This document shows, one piece after another, positions 39,701-49,616 of a stretch of DNA of 64,000 nt (positions are counted from its first letter, which is position 1; every line of letters begins with the position of its first letter). The stretch covers positions 186,001 through 250,000 of the forward strand of contig NZ_JABXOF010000003.1 in NCBI RefSeq assembly GCF_013375155.1, given 5' to 3'. Made by a program: the position numbers and the translations under genes. The notes beneath the pieces were generated by a model, which did no database searches, was not told the DNA's origin, and saw only the letters and a list, made by a program, of their open reading frames with translations. The DNA is from Serratia ureilytica (GTDB lineage Bacteria; Pseudomonadota; Gammaproteobacteria; Enterobacterales; Enterobacteriaceae).

Positions 39701-42224
39701 GCAGGTAACCGCGCGCGATGCCCTTGCCTGAAATGTACAGTTCCCCCGCCGCGCCGATCGGCACCGGCTGCAGGCGACTGTCGAGCAGCCAGACTTCGGT
39801 ATTGGCCAGGGGGCGCCCGATCACCGGCTGGTCTGCGGCCGTGACCGGCGCGCCGAGGGTATCGACGGTGTATTCGGACGGGCCGTAATAGTTATGGATC
39901 TCGACTTCCGGATGCTGCCGCATCAGGTTCCACAGCGTCGGTGTCGCCGCCTCGCCGCCGATCATCACAAACGCCGGCAGCGGAAACTGTCCCTTCAGCA
40001 GGCCGCAATCCACCAACTGCGAGAGGAACGACGGCGTGATATCCAGCAGATCGATCGGGGTCTGTTGGGTCTGTTCGAGCAACGCCCAGGGGTCGCGGCG
40101 CAGCTCTTCATCGAAGATAACCAGTTCGCTGCCCATCATCATGCAGAACAGCGGCTCCCAGGAGGAGTCGAAAGAGAACGAAGCGGTATGCCCGGCGCGC
40201 AGACGCCGCCCGCGGCGAGCCTGGAATTTTTCAATCGCCGGGCCGAATAGAGAGGCCTGATGCGACAAGAACAGGTTCAGCAGCCCGCGGTGCGTGGACA
40301 TCACGCCTTTGGGTTTGCCGGTCGAACCGGAGGTGTAAATCATGTAGGCCAGATGCGCCTCGTTCAGCGGCGCGCGCCGCTCTTCGTCCGATATCGGCGC
40401 GGCCTCGGCGGCCGCGCAGCGCGCCCGGCATTGCGCCTCATCGAGGCACATGATCTGCGGCAGATCCGGCATGTTGGCCCGCGTGTCGCTGTGGGTCAGC
40501 AGCATCACCGGCCGCGCGTCGTCGCACATCAGCGCCAGACGCTCACGCGGATAATCCAGATCGAGCGGCATATAGGCCGCGCCGCTGGCCAACACGCCAA
40601 ACAGCGCGACCAGCGTGTCCACCGAGCGCGGAATGCCGATGGCGACCACGTCTTCGGCGCCGATGCCGCTTTCGATCAGCACGCGCCCCAGTTGCATCAC
40701 CCGTTCACTGAGTTGACGGTAGCTGAGGCGCACATCGCCGCAGGTCACCGCCAACGCCTCGGGCTGTCGCTCAACCTGACGCTGGAAAGCGTCCATGATC
40801 GACACCATGCCCGCCGGCGGCGTCAGCTCAGCGCCGCGCCCCCAGGCCGCGAGTTGGCGCAGCTCCCCTTCGCTGACCAGCGCCAGTTGACCGTTCGGCT
40901 GATGCGGCCGCCGCGCCAGTTGCTGCAGCCAATGGCCAATGCGCTCCGCATGGCCTTGCAAGGTGCGCGGCGCGTATTTGGCCGGGTTGGCCACCAACGA
41001 CAGCGTCAGCACGCCGCTTCGAAAACCGATCTCAAACTCGAGGTCGTCGACCGGCCCCATCGCCAGCGTATGGGTAACGGCCGCTTGACCGTCGAAGGAC
41101 AAGGCGCTGTGGTAAACCTTGACGTTGATCACCGGGCCGTACAGCTCCTGATGGCCGCCGACCAGGCCGAGATCGCGTTTGATCTGCTCCGCCTCATAGC
41201 GCTGATGGCGCCGCACCTGTTTGATTTCCGCCGCGGTGGCCTGGCAGACGTCCGCCAGCGACATCTCCGGCGTCACGTTCAGCAGCAGCGGCAGCACGTT
41301 AACCACCGGGCCGATCGCCGCCAGCGCCTGCGAGCCCATGCGGCGCATGAAAGGAAAACCGATGGAGAGCCGGGTTTCGCCGCTCATGCGCGCCAGATAC
41401 ATCGCCAGTGCCGCCGTGACGATATCGGCCGGTTGCAACGACTGCAGCGCCGCATCGCGCAGCGCTTCGTCAAACAGCGACTCCGGCAGCACCAGCGCCT
41501 GTTTGAGCGGCCGAGCGCCCGGTTCGACCTCGCGGTTTTCCGTCGCCAATGACAGCGGCGACGGCAGATCGCGCAGATGCTGCCGCCAGAATTCGGCCGC
41601 CCGCTGGCGTGCGGGCGACGTTTGCCATTGCTGAAACTCTTCCACCACCTTGCCGAACGGGGTAAACGGCGAGGCCGCCGGCGACAGCCCGTGGCGCAGC
41701 GCGCGGTAGATATCGGCGATCCGGCGGGTGATGGCCTCGAAGCTGAAGCCGTCCAGGGTCAGATGATGAAAGCGCTGGTACCAGAACCAGCGATCGGCGC
41801 TGATGCGGATCACCGCATGGCGATAGAGCGGGCGCTCGCCGTCCGCGGGCAGATCCTGCGCCAGATCGTCGTGCATCAGCGCCAGCGCCGCCTGTTCGGC
41901 GTCTGGCCGTGCGCTGAAGTCAAACCACTCCGGCGCCAGCACCCGCGCGGGATCCGCGTTCAGCGGTAAACGTTGCACCGGCTGGCCGTCCTGCGCCTCA
42001 AAGAAGCGCGCCTGAACCGTATCCGCCTCCGCCAGCCCCTGGCGAATCGCGCGCTCCAGCGCCGAACGATCGATATCGCCGTGCAGTTCGGTGTAGTGCG
42101 CCACGGCAAAGCTGTTGCGCCGCAGCGCGATTTGGTCGGCGATCCAGATCCCCGGTTGCGCCGCAACCAGCGGATAATCCCGATACTCGACCTGAGTATC
42201 CGGCAAAGAAAGCGTTTCTGACAT
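33714..42224 (-). CDS. Two-module catechol siderophore NRPS (C-A-T-E-C-A-T-TE)
   Basis: A 2836-residue synthetase; EntF has one module and about 1290 residues. In order: condensation (HHLTLDG near 150), A1 (YTSGSTGKPKG near 628), carrier (GGDS near 1030), epimerisation (HHLVVDG near 1200, SLESHGR, TVGWLTAEYP, FNYLGRFG), condensation (HHLIVDG near 1685), A2 (YTSGSTGRPKG near 2135), carrier (GGHS near 2540) and thioesterase (GYSLGG near 2674). Aligned to GrsA by eye, the A2 specificity code is DVWHFSLVDK, the EntF serine code. A1 reads roughly D-S-E-D-M-G-Y-V-D-K, acidic as in Lys/Arg/Orn domains. The product is predicted as aryl-D-(basic aa)-L-Ser units, oligomerised or released by the TE. ATG 42224 has AAGGA upstream. 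The substrate DHB must come from elsewhere in the genome. Confidence 0.93.
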   Translation of the reverse strand: MSETLSLPDTQVEYRDYPLVAAQPGIWIADQIALRRNSFAVAHYTELHGDIDRSALERAIRQGLAEADTVQARFFEAQDGQPVQRLPLNADPARVLAPEWFDFSARPDAEQAALALMHDDLAQDLPADGERPLYRHAVIRISADRWFWYQRFHHLTLDGFSFEAITRRIADIYRALRHGLSPAASPFTPFGKVVEEFQQWQTSPARQRAAEFWRQHLRDLPSPLSLATENREVEPGARPLKQALVLPESLFDEALRDAALQSLQPADIVTAALAMYLARMSGETRLSIGFPFMRRMGSQALAAIGPVVNVLPLLLNVTPEMSLADVCQATAAEIKQVRRHQRYEAEQIKRDLGLVGGHQELYGPVINVKVYHSALSFDGQAAVTHTLAMGPVDDLEFEIGFRSGVLTLSLVANPAKYAPRTLQGHAERIGHWLQQLARRPHQPNGQLALVSEGELRQLAAWGRGAELTPPAGMVSIMDAFQRQVERQPEALAVTCGDVRLSYRQLSERVMQLGRVLIESGIGAEDVVAIGIPRSVDTLVALFGVLASGAAYMPLDLDYPRERLALMCDDARPVMLLTHSDTRANMPDLPQIMCLDEAQCRARCAAAEAAPISDEERRAPLNEAHLAYMIYTSGSTGKPKGVMSTHRGLLNLFLSHQASLFGPAIEKFQARRGRRLRAGHTASFSFDSSWEPLFCMMMGSELVIFDEELRRDPWALLEQTQQTPIDLLDITPSFLSQLVDCGLLKGQFPLPAFVMIGGEAATPTLWNLMRQHPEVEIHNYYGPSEYTVDTLGAPVTAADQPVIGRPLANTEVWLLDSRLQPVPIGAAGELYISGKGIARGYLRRPDLTAARFVANPFADGEVMYRSGDLMRWSADGQLVFIGRTDHQIKVRGFRVELGEVESALAALPDVGRAVVIAEPIGATYRLIGYCSVQDDARRASPALQSELLGQLAQRLPDYMVPAILVVMPELPLNVNGKIDRQALPKPQETLAQSLRQPATEQERLICRAMAQLLGMERVGADDDFFALGGDSISAMGLGTALRRNGYLLRPREIFALHTPARMAQAMQPLAVGSQAARSVQQGPIDGLPILHWFAETGDMHRLFAHGVFLRVPAELQPAQLRYALEQLRTAHPALGARIRDGQLVVETAAAGELMQRHPVSGDLETAAEQAFDAALARLNPAEGSMMQAILLQRDGQSLGLVLAIHHLVVDGVSWRILLDELRQAADSAMQGQPIALPPEETSLYEWSARLRADAKRRETELPFWRQMLADGVPRLGRRALDPQTDRLASVSERRTLLDSRLTAALLGALPQGYRAQVEEIMLCALALACRRHFQAASLRFSLESHGRAELDDSLDLARTVGWLTAEYPLCIELHDAEHHEAVRAVKRVTRAVADRGIGYGQLRYLHPQRDELAALAQRNAPEILFNYLGRFGQDEGHWTPQRSRTRFRDAFAVAQDTQQALCYGLEVNIFVEERRDGACLAINWSWLEAIFSASDIEALHRGIEQAVRALCEFAERHPERAAATLTAAEIAQPNVDDETLRAWEREYGPLADALPLLPLQHGLLFHAQTAQQGGSYNSLTRLSLCGELDAPRLQQALDAVIRRHPQLAARFNREGEPLQLIPQESHWPLDSLRLPPLSAEQEMQALNELEQKELQRDLFNQPGAMLHALWVKHGDSERCTLFLNAHHLIVDGWSTPVVLNDLMLALREGITALPPLRSNYADIVRRLAARDADASRRIWRETLQDVRPTLLFGEAQDDRVFELEMTLPPAEEQRLLTLCRERGLTLNTVMQGIWALQLAGCCGHQDVVFGSPVSGRFGQIDGVEEHVGLFSNTLPVRVRLENGRPLTEQLTALQHRQIELLEHDDLGLGEIQHLAGAGTLFDTLLVVENYPDNDALLGGTGSLRCDAIRNKGYTHYPLTLLVLPGERLRLLMEYRDSVPQPERFAARLMALLQQWIAQPDLPLPRWQLQTPQEQALIAAVNRTAQAVADTTLHQAIADQARRTPERIALQDAGHTLSYRDMQRQAALLAERLTAAGIQPGDIVAVALPRSVRLSLALTAIVQTGAAWLPLDTGYPDERLAYMVADAKPRLIITESALDARFAALAPTLRFDALDDSGREPMQRAPAGNGDYPAYVLYTSGSTGRPKGVVVNHRAIVNRLFWMQHEYALDAQDVVLQKTPCSFDVSVWEFFWPLMVGARLVMAPPEAHRDPQALTTLIDDYGVTTLHFVPSMLAIWVEALNERAPQRAAASLKRVFCSGEALSCELASRYQALVAAPLHNLYGPTEAAVDVTYQPASGEALAAVSGAGVPIGKPVWNTQLSILDAMLRPVPVGCAGDLYLRGIQLANGYLHRPGLTAQRFVADPAGNGARMYRTGDIARWLEDGSVEYLGRSDDQLKIRGQRIELGEIEQALLAQPGVAQAAVHAIELGEGATGLGGADMRQLVAWLIAQPGVTLDTAVLHQALEARLPAHMMPVSYVMTDSFPLSASGKLDRKALPRPQLSPQSGRVPHSDSERLLAALFSELLGRETVYADDDFFALGGHSLLAMRLAAELRRRVTRPLSVGQIMFARSLEKMAHLLDDAQAAGSAESRGVGECLQLRAGQGPALFCLHPASGFAWQYSGLSRYLPGSYPIIGLQSPRPDGAIATCEDIEQMVDRHLATLRRLQPQGPYYLLGYSLGGTLAHSMAARLQQQGEEVAFLGMLDTYPPEGQDWTGPSEEEAQKEVAQEQAEFMAEDHGDPALMAEKAAMFDSIVANYRDAVRLLSQARSQRFHGTATLFVADRTLPPLMDINAVWAPYLDRLICHHQGCEHADILSPASLETLGPLLHSLLTRQYGLV

Positions 42225-42275
42225 GGTGTCTGTCCTTTTCCTCAAACGGAATGTAGCGATGTGGCTGTGCGGCGA

Positions 42276-42500
42276 TTAACGCGGCGCATCCGCCGCTTTC
42301 AACGACGCCGGCCGCATGTCCTGCCAGTGCGCTTCGATATAGTCGATACATTCACCGCGCGACGCCGGCCCCATCAACACGCGCCATCCCGGCGGCGTAT
42401 CGGCAAACTGCGGCCACAGCGAGTACTGCTGTTGCGCGTTGACCAACACGGAGAAACGGAGACTTTCGTCATCGAACGGGTTTTGTTGTTCCTGAGTCAT
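42276..42500 (-). CDS. MbtH-like protein
   Basis: A 74-residue MbtH protein with NPFDDESLRFSVLVNAQQQYSLWP and the conserved WRVLMGPASRGECIDYIEAHWQDMRP. Such proteins bind and activate NRPS adenylation domains. It lies between fes and the NRPS in the same transcript and so serves the NRPS. Confidence 0.96.
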   Translation of the reverse strand: MTQEQQNPFDDESLRFSVLVNAQQQYSLWPQFADTPPGWRVLMGPASRGECIDYIEAHWQDMRPASLKAADAPR

Positions 42501-42529
42501 TTGCCTTACCTGTCTGTCAAAATGTGGAA

Positions 42530-43837
42530 TTACTTCATTGCGGAAAGCAGCCGGCGCACGCCGTCCACCAGACCGCCGCGCCAGCAGAGCGCGTCATGTC
42601 CGCCGGAATACACGCGGTAGTCGGCACGATGCCCGGCCGCCGTCAGCGCCTGGTGCATCTGGCGATTGACGAATTCGATGTCCGCCTCCCGATCGCCGGC
42701 TTGCTGAATCACGGTGAGCGTCGGCGCGGTCGCGCCGCGCTGCCGAACCTGGCGTATCAACCAGCCTTCCTCCAACTCGTGGCGTTTTTCAAACTGGGTA
42801 ACGAATTGCACCGTGGGCCACCAGAAGGAGCCGGACTGGCTCAGCACATGGCCGAAGCGCTCGGGCCAGTGCAGGCCGGCGTATAACGCCGCCAGCCCGC
42901 CGTAGCTCTGGCCGGCGACCACGGTGCGCGCCCCCTCTTCGCTGAACGGTTCGCGCCGCTGCGCCTGCGGCAGCAGTTCGTCGATCACCGCCTGCCAAAA
43001 GGCGGCGTTGCAAGGAAGTTCGTTTTCCCGGTGTTCGCCATCGATCGCATCGATCAGCAGCCAGCACGCGGGCGGCAGATGCCCTTTTGCGGTCTCGTTC
43101 TCAATCACCGGCAGCAATGCGTGCCTTTCGATCCAGTTCTGGCCGTCGAGCAGCAGCACCAGCGGGCGGTTCGCGTTGTCCGCCGCCTCGCCGGCGGCAT
43201 ACAGCCACACGCGCCGCCGGGTGCCCAGCCGTTCGCTGTGCCAGTGAAAAAGCTGTAGCCGCGCTTCATCCAACGGCCGATCGGCGGCCTGCCAGGCGCT
43301 TTGGTCGTCCGCGTCCGGCCCCTGAGCCAGGGAAACGGCGCGCGGGCGATAAGCCGGCCCCAGCGAGGTGCGATTCAGCGGATCGGCGATCGCCAACGGG
43401 AACAGCGATACCCACCAGGCGCGCTGCTGGCGATCGCGCAACGTTTCGTCGTCGCTGAAGACGGGAGGAAGATCCCGCGCTGTAATCGGGATCAGGCTGT
43501 AACTGCCGCGCCAGCGGCGATCGACAACGGCCGCACCGTACCAAACGTCGGTGCCGGGGAGCCTTTTCAGGCTGCTGGGGGTCGTGCTGTGATGGTCGGT
43601 AATGCCGTTGATATCGGCATAGACGCGACATATCGGCGAGAGCCGCTCGTCGCCGGCAGGATCGCGCCATAGCCAGGTCATTCTGACGTGCTGTTCATCG
43701 TGCGCTTCGACGACAGGCGTGCCATGAGCGGCAACCTTCTGCCACCACGCGGATTGCCCTGCCGCCTCTTCACGCAGCCACTGCGCCGCCAATCCCTCAC
43801 GACCGTTTTCTGGCCTCTTTTCCGGCAAAAACTCCAT
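42530..43837 (-). CDS. fes: Catechol siderophore esterase (Fes family)
   Basis: A 435-residue cytoplasmic esterase. It has an N-terminal Fes domain (VRMTWLWRDPAG, WYGAAVVDRRWRGSYSLIPI) and a C-terminal alpha/beta hydrolase domain with VVAGQSYGGLAALYAG (nucleophile Ser) and YSGGHDALCW (His). ATG 43837 has AAGGGG upstream; the frame runs to 43909 across the Fur box, which is unlikely. Fes enzymes hydrolyse the ester bonds of ferric catechol trilactones to free iron. Its presence suggests that the local NRPS product contains seryl ester linkages. It is the first gene of the minus-strand operon. Confidence 0.93.
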   Translation of the reverse strand: MEFLPEKRPENGREGLAAQWLREEAAGQSAWWQKVAAHGTPVVEAHDEQHVRMTWLWRDPAGDERLSPICRVYADINGITDHHSTTPSSLKRLPGTDVWYGAAVVDRRWRGSYSLIPITARDLPPVFSDDETLRDRQQRAWWVSLFPLAIADPLNRTSLGPAYRPRAVSLAQGPDADDQSAWQAADRPLDEARLQLFHWHSERLGTRRRVWLYAAGEAADNANRPLVLLLDGQNWIERHALLPVIENETAKGHLPPACWLLIDAIDGEHRENELPCNAAFWQAVIDELLPQAQRREPFSEEGARTVVAGQSYGGLAALYAGLHWPERFGHVLSQSGSFWWPTVQFVTQFEKRHELEEGWLIRQVRQRGATAPTLTVIQQAGDREADIEFVNRQMHQALTAAGHRADYRVYSGGHDALCWRGGLVDGVRRLLSAMK

Positions 43838-43888
43838 AGCGCCCCTTACATAACGTGCGTGACTTTTACAAAACCTGACAATCGTATT

Positions 43889-43907
43889 GATACTCATTAT
43901 CATTTTC
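43889..43907. promoter_or_regulatory. Fur box between fes and the TonB receptor gene
   Basis: The minus strand reads GAAAATGATAATGAGTATC, 16 of 19 matches to the Fur box. It sits in the shared divergent promoter region of the NRPS operon and the receptor, so both should be iron-repressed. Confidence 0.85.
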
Positions 43908-44039
43908 AATACTATTTGTCGGATTTTTGCCGTCGTGCAAACGCGACGTCTCCGCGTCGACGAGGGAAAGCGTATTCATCGACATTGCGGGGTTTATCAG
44001 GGTGGCATTACACACAAAAGTAGGCATGCAGGAGAGATA

Positions 44040-46229
44040 ATGAATATTAGAAACAAAGGGATAGAAAACGATAGCGCAGAGGCGATGTCCGCCAACCGGC
44101 TGTTGCTGGGGGCGACGCTGGCGCTACTGCCCTTCGCGCAAAACGCTTTTGCCGCGGCGGACGAGACGATGGTGGTGACTGCCGACGCGCAGAGCAGCGT
44201 GACCGCGCCCGTCAAAGGGATCGTCGCCAAAGAGAGCGCCGCCGGCACCAAAACCGCCGCTCCGCTGAGCAAAACCCCGCAGTCCATCTCGGTGGTGACG
44301 CGCGAGCAAATGAACGACCAGGAACCGGCGTCGGTCGCCGACGCCTTGAACTACACCAGCGGGGTGGTCACCACCTATCGCGGCAATTCCAACCGCAATG
44401 ACGAAGTGATCAGCCGCGGCTTCCGCTACGCGCCCAAGCTGCTCGACGGCCTGCACTTTGGCCTCTCTAGCCAAAACGGCGGCGCCGGGCAGATCGATCC
44501 CTGGTTGCTGGAGCGTGTGGAAATGGTGCACGGCCCGGCCGGCGTGCTTTACGGCCAGGTCAGCCCCGGCGGCGTGGTGGTGATGACCAGCAAACGCCCT
44601 ACTGCCCAGAGCATTCACGAAGTTAAATTCAGCACCGGCAACCGTCATCTGGCGGAAACGGCGTTCGACTTCGGCGGCAAACTCAACGACGACAACACCC
44701 TGTTCTATCGCCTGAACGGTATCGCCAGAACCGAACATGAGTTTGTCAAAGACAGCAAGCAGCAACGGGTGGCCATCGCCCCGGCCTTCACCTGGCTGCC
44801 GAACGAAGACACCAGTTTTACGCTGCTGACCAGCTACCAGAACGATCCGAAAGCCGGATCGCGCAACTTCCTGCCGCGCGCCGGCACACTGTTCCCGACC
44901 AGCGCGGGCTATGTGCCCTATGACTTCAACATCAGCGAACCCAGCTTCAACAAGTCGCGGCGCGAGCAGGCGTCGATCGGCTACAGCCTCGAGCACAACT
45001 TCAGCGATGCGCTGTCGTTTACCCAGAACCTGCGTTTCACCCACCGTGATGAGGACTATAAATATCTGGTTTATAACGTAAACTCGAAGGTCAACGACCA
45101 CACCGTCACCCGCATGGCGCAGCATGAAACGCAGATGACCAACGAGTTTGGCGTGGATAACCAGCTGAAGGGCCTGTTCGACACCGGCGAGGTGAAACAC
45201 ACGGTGCTGGGCGGATTGGATTACCGCTACAGCCATATCGATTCGAAGATGTATCGCGATCGCGGCAACGATTACCCGATCGACTGGGCCAACCCGGTTC
45301 GCCCCAGCATCGATGGCAGCACGCTGGCGCTGGCTTCCAGCGATTTGAAGACGCTGAATCAGATCGGGGTGTATCTGCAGGACCAGCTGGCGTGGAATAA
45401 CTGGAACCTGCTGCTGTCCGGCCGTCAGGACTGGTCGCAGGTCAACACCCGCGATCGCACCAGCGGCGGCAAAGAGCAGACCTACAATGATGCCCAGTTC
45501 ACCGGCCGTGCGGGCCTGCTCTACGCCTTTGACAACGGCATTTCGCCGTACGTCAGCTACAGCACCTCGTTCGATCCTAACCTGTACCCGAGCGCGCCGG
45601 GCGCCGACCCGCTCAAGCCGACCACCGGCAAACAAACCGAGGTGGGCGTGAAGTACCAGATCCCGGGCGGCAACACCCTGCTGACCCTCTCCTGGTTCGA
45701 CATCACCCAACGCAATGTGGCGTCTTACAACCGTCTCACCTCCGCCTACGAGCAGATCGGTGAGGTGAAATCCAAAGGGATTGAGGCGGAAGTGCACGCT
45801 CAGCCGACGCCGGAGATCAAGCTGATCGCCGCCTACACCTACACCGACGTGGTGACCAAAGACTCCAACTCGGCCGACGAAATCGGCCACAGCCCGGCGG
45901 GCATTCCGCGCCACGCGGCGTCCGCCTGGGGCAGCTACAGCTTCCTGAGCGGCGCGCTCAACGGCCTGACCGTCGGCAGCGGCGTGCGTTACATCGGCGA
46001 TGCGCCGGCCGACGCCACCGGCCAGTACGACGTGCCGCACTACACGCTGTACGACGCCATGGTGAAATATGATCTCGGCCAGGCCTCGCCGGCGCTGCGC
46101 GGTGCGGCGCTGCAGCTCAACGTGCAGAACCTGACGGACAAGAAATACGTTTCATCCTGCAGCGGCGAGTACGCCTGCTTCTACGGCAGCGGCCGCAGCG
46201 TCATCGCTTCGGTGAACTACCGCTGGTAA
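44040..46229 (+). CDS. TonB-dependent siderophore receptor (FhuA/FoxA-like family)
   Basis: A 729-residue receptor. An extended N-terminus ([20 protein letters not shown]) precedes the signal peptide core, cleaving near NAFAAADE, and the TonB box is ETMVVTA. The plug has [53 protein letters not shown] and VVVMTSKRP. The barrel ends SVNYRW and has a cysteine pair near the C-terminus. ATG 44040 has AGGAG five bases upstream. It is divergent from fes over a strong Fur box, so it is probably the outer-membrane route for the ferric form of the local siderophore, although the sequence type is not FepA-like. Confidence 0.92.
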   Translation: MNIRNKGIENDSAEAMSANRLLLGATLALLPFAQNAFAAADETMVVTADAQSSVTAPVKGIVAKESAAGTKTAAPLSKTPQSISVVTREQMNDQEPASVADALNYTSGVVTTYRGNSNRNDEVISRGFRYAPKLLDGLHFGLSSQNGGAGQIDPWLLERVEMVHGPAGVLYGQVSPGGVVVMTSKRPTAQSIHEVKFSTGNRHLAETAFDFGGKLNDDNTLFYRLNGIARTEHEFVKDSKQQRVAIAPAFTWLPNEDTSFTLLTSYQNDPKAGSRNFLPRAGTLFPTSAGYVPYDFNISEPSFNKSRREQASIGYSLEHNFSDALSFTQNLRFTHRDEDYKYLVYNVNSKVNDHTVTRMAQHETQMTNEFGVDNQLKGLFDTGEVKHTVLGGLDYRYSHIDSKMYRDRGNDYPIDWANPVRPSIDGSTLALASSDLKTLNQIGVYLQDQLAWNNWNLLLSGRQDWSQVNTRDRTSGGKEQTYNDAQFTGRAGLLYAFDNGISPYVSYSTSFDPNLYPSAPGADPLKPTTGKQTEVGVKYQIPGGNTLLTLSWFDITQRNVASYNRLTSAYEQIGEVKSKGIEAEVHAQPTPEIKLIAAYTYTDVVTKDSNSADEIGHSPAGIPRHAASAWGSYSFLSGALNGLTVGSGVRYIGDAPADATGQYDVPHYTLYDAMVKYDLGQASPALRGAALQLNVQNLTDKKYVSSCSGEYACFYGSGRSVIASVNYRW

Positions 46230-46232
46230 CGA

Positions 46233-46258
46233 AAAGGGGCGGCCATCGCCGCCCCTTT
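46233..46258. terminator. Hairpin after the TonB receptor gene
   Basis: AAAGGGGCGG pairs with CCGCCCCTTT around a short loop. A-rich and T-rich flanks make it usable on both strands between the convergent receptor and regulator genes. Confidence 0.78.
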
Positions 46259-46279
46259 CTTCCACCTTTCCCGCCGCGT

Positions 46280-46900
46280 TTACTCTTGCTTCAATTCCCG
46301 CAGATGCTTGTACACCGTAGCACGCCCCATCGACAGCACGTTGGCGATATAGTCCGCCGCGCTTTTGGCCTTGAACGCCCCCTGATGATAGAGATCGCTG
46401 ACCAGCCGCCGTTTCTGTTCGCGGCTCAGCGCGCCGAGCGCAGCGTTCTCGCGCCGCAGCCAGTCATGCAGGAAGGTATTGATCTTCTCTTGCCAGTCGT
46501 CTTTGAACAGCTGTTGCGGCTGCGGCTGCAATCGCGTGACCGACAGGAACATATCCAGCGCGTTGCGGGCGTCCTCGAACATCGCGGTGCTCAGGTTGAT
46601 GCACAGCAGATAGCTGGGGTTACCCTGCTCGTCGCGCGCGGCGATGCTCACCGAGCGCATCTTTTTGCCGTCCCAGTTCAGCTTTTCGTAGGGGCCGGTC
46701 ACGTTGGCGCCGCCATCAAACGTGAAATCTTCCAGCCCCGCGTCGTCGCCCGGTTTGCGCTTCGACAGGTTGTTCGCCAGGTAGGCTATCTTGTTGGCGG
46801 CCAAATCGTGGATCACCACTTCCGCATTCGGGAAAAACAGGGCCGCGATGCCGTCGGCGACTGACCGCAACAGTTCAAGTTGAGAAGAAGAATTCGCCAC
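46280..46900 (-). CDS. YheO/DauR-like PAS-HTH transcriptional regulator
   Basis: A 206-residue protein. The N-terminal YheO-type PAS domain includes LRSVADGIAALFFPNAEVVIHDL and YLLCINLSTAMFEDAR. The C-terminal HTH is KAKSAADYIANVLSMGRATVYKHL. The start is a GTG at 46900. Relatives such as DauR control amino-acid catabolism. It is convergent with the siderophore receptor, so no functional link to it is implied. The target is unknown. Confidence 0.88.
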   Translation of the reverse strand: MANSSSQLELLRSVADGIAALFFPNAEVVIHDLAANKIAYLANNLSKRKPGDDAGLEDFTFDGGANVTGPYEKLNWDGKKMRSVSIAARDEQGNPSYLLCINLSTAMFEDARNALDMFLSVTRLQPQPQQLFKDDWQEKINTFLHDWLRRENAALGALSREQKRRLVSDLYHQGAFKAKSAADYIANVLSMGRATVYKHLRELKQE

Positions 46901-47412
46901 GCTGGGGTGTCTCCGTATAGCCCGGTTTGGTTTGTTGCTCAGCCGCTTAGCATACCGCAGTTGCCGCCGCTTGCCGAGCGGATGGCGTTGTTTTCCCCCT
47001 CACCACCGGCTGCGCCGCAAGTGACCTTTTATCCCGACGGGGGGCATGATTGGCCATTGCCGGTCGCCGGCGAAATAACGCCCGCCCCTTCAAAGAGGAA
47101 AAGGAAATAGGTTAACCACGCCGTTCATCTACCGTTTTTTTATTTAAAAACCGCCCCTTTGCCAATGACATTAATAACCGCACCACCGTTATTGAATTAT
47201 TGCTTAAGGCCGTTGGCAAGTTGATTGGCAAACTCCCTTATGCAAGAAAAATCTCATACAAATCATCATGTTTTGCATAAAGCAAAGCGCCAATTCAGAT
47301 TATTCCTAATTATTTATTTCAGACATCAGGAATAAATTTAACCTGCAGTACTGCAATAAGGATGCAGCTTAATTTGAGTTGTATAAGCAATTTAATTTAA
47401 AGGACTTTTATT
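46901..47412. other. 510-bp intergenic region
   Basis: The first half is GC-rich with a short open frame (46880-47110) that has no ribosome site or family resemblance. From about 47115 it becomes strongly AT-rich and must hold the promoter of the 115-aa gene. I see no named operator. Confidence 0.4.
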
Positions 47413-47760
47413 ATGAATTATGAATCCAAGGCGGACTGTTCCGCCAACAGCTACATTATTGAAATTTCAAGTTTTAAACTGCCGGCCTCACTCAGCCCTG
47501 AAGCGTTTGCCGTATTGGACAAGCGCGTTGAAGAGGAATTTATCTCGAACCAGAACGGGTTTATTTCGCGTGACTCAGGCATCAGCGTAGACAATGAGCC
47601 TCGCTGGGTGAACATTGTAAAATGGGAGACGCTGTTGGATGCGGATGAAAACATCTACCAATTTACGCAAGCTTCCGCGCCGGCGTCCGTCAAAGAATAT
47701 CTGGCGAGTATCGGCGCTGAACCGGTGGAATTACAACGCTATCAGCATACCGGCGCCTAA
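47413..47760 (+). CDS. Unknown 115-aa protein, possibly a dimeric alpha/beta-barrel (ABM-like) fold
   Basis: I do not recognise it with certainty. It has no signal peptide. A beta-strand/helix pattern with YIIEISSFKLP, EFISNQNGFISRDSG and RWVNIVKWETLLDAD resembles stress-responsive or antibiotic-biosynthesis-monooxygenase-like ferredoxin folds, in which a strand carrying a conserved Trp follows a helix. AGGA lies eight bases before the ATG. The gene stands alone in an AT-rich setting. Confidence 0.6.
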   Translation: MNYESKADCSANSYIIEISSFKLPASLSPEAFAVLDKRVEEEFISNQNGFISRDSGISVDNEPRWVNIVKWETLLDADENIYQFTQASAPASVKEYLASIGAEPVELQRYQHTGA

Positions 47761-47772
47761 TGCGTATCGGAT

Positions 47773-47795
47773 GACCACGCCACCGCGGCGCGGTC
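47773..47795 (+). terminator. Hairpin after the 115-aa gene
   Basis: GACC-CGCC pairs imperfectly with GGCG-GGTC, followed by TTCTTT. Confidence 0.45.
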
Positions 47796-48302
47796 TTCTT
47801 TAAACGTTGATTCGCCAAACCAGAACGGGTGGCCGGCCGCTCGCGGTCACCCGTCCGTTTCAGGTGAACACGCTTTTCAGCCCACTCTTCTGCCGCAATA
47901 CAGTAAAACAGCCCCGAATCATGCTTCTCGCTGCCCAGGCAAAACGCGGCGGCAGACGGCGTTTTAACAGGATTTTAACGCTGCCGAGGGGAAACGCCAT
48001 TGTCAACATAGCAGTTAAATAAAATGAAACTTTTTGATCACATTCAAGCTTCTGAAAAATAGATATAAAGGGTTTTTATGCGTTTTATATGCATAAAGTA
48101 TGCATGTGCCCGCTAACGCCCGGCGAAAAGTAATTAACTATTCATTTACCGCCCTGCAGGCGGCGAAAAACCGTCCGCTGGCCCGATGAGCGGGGGGCTA
48201 ACAACCGGCATAATTAGTGGTAAATTTAGCGGCGCAAAGTGTTATGCGCTTGCTAATCCACGGTTAAACGAAATAAATACCTCTAAAATATAAAGGTTGG
48301 TT
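47796..48302. other. 500-bp intergenic region upstream of the glutamate dehydrogenase gene
   Basis: There is no gene. A GC-rich hairpin-like stretch (about 47826-47852) is followed by AT-rich sequence holding an inverted repeat, ATGCATA-AAG-TATGCAT (48089-48105), a candidate operator. The long distance to the start codon (about 200 bp) suggests further regulatory sites or an untranslated leader. Confidence 0.45.
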
Positions 48303-49577
<1,275 letters not shown>

Positions 49578-49587
49578 TGCCCGTTTC

Positions 49588-49609
49588 CCGGCCTGCCCCG
49601 GCAGGCCGG
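49588..49609. terminator. Perfect hairpin after the glutamate dehydrogenase gene
   Basis: CCGGCCTGCC pairs exactly with GGCAGGCCGG and is followed by ATTTTCC. It lies between convergent genes. Confidence 0.82.
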
Positions 49610-49616
49610 ATTTTCC

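Noticed and set aside
46880-47110. Open frame of 76 codons upstream of the YheO-like regulator
   Set aside because: It starts inside the regulator gene on the opposite strand, is Pro-rich, and has no ribosome site or recognisable motif.
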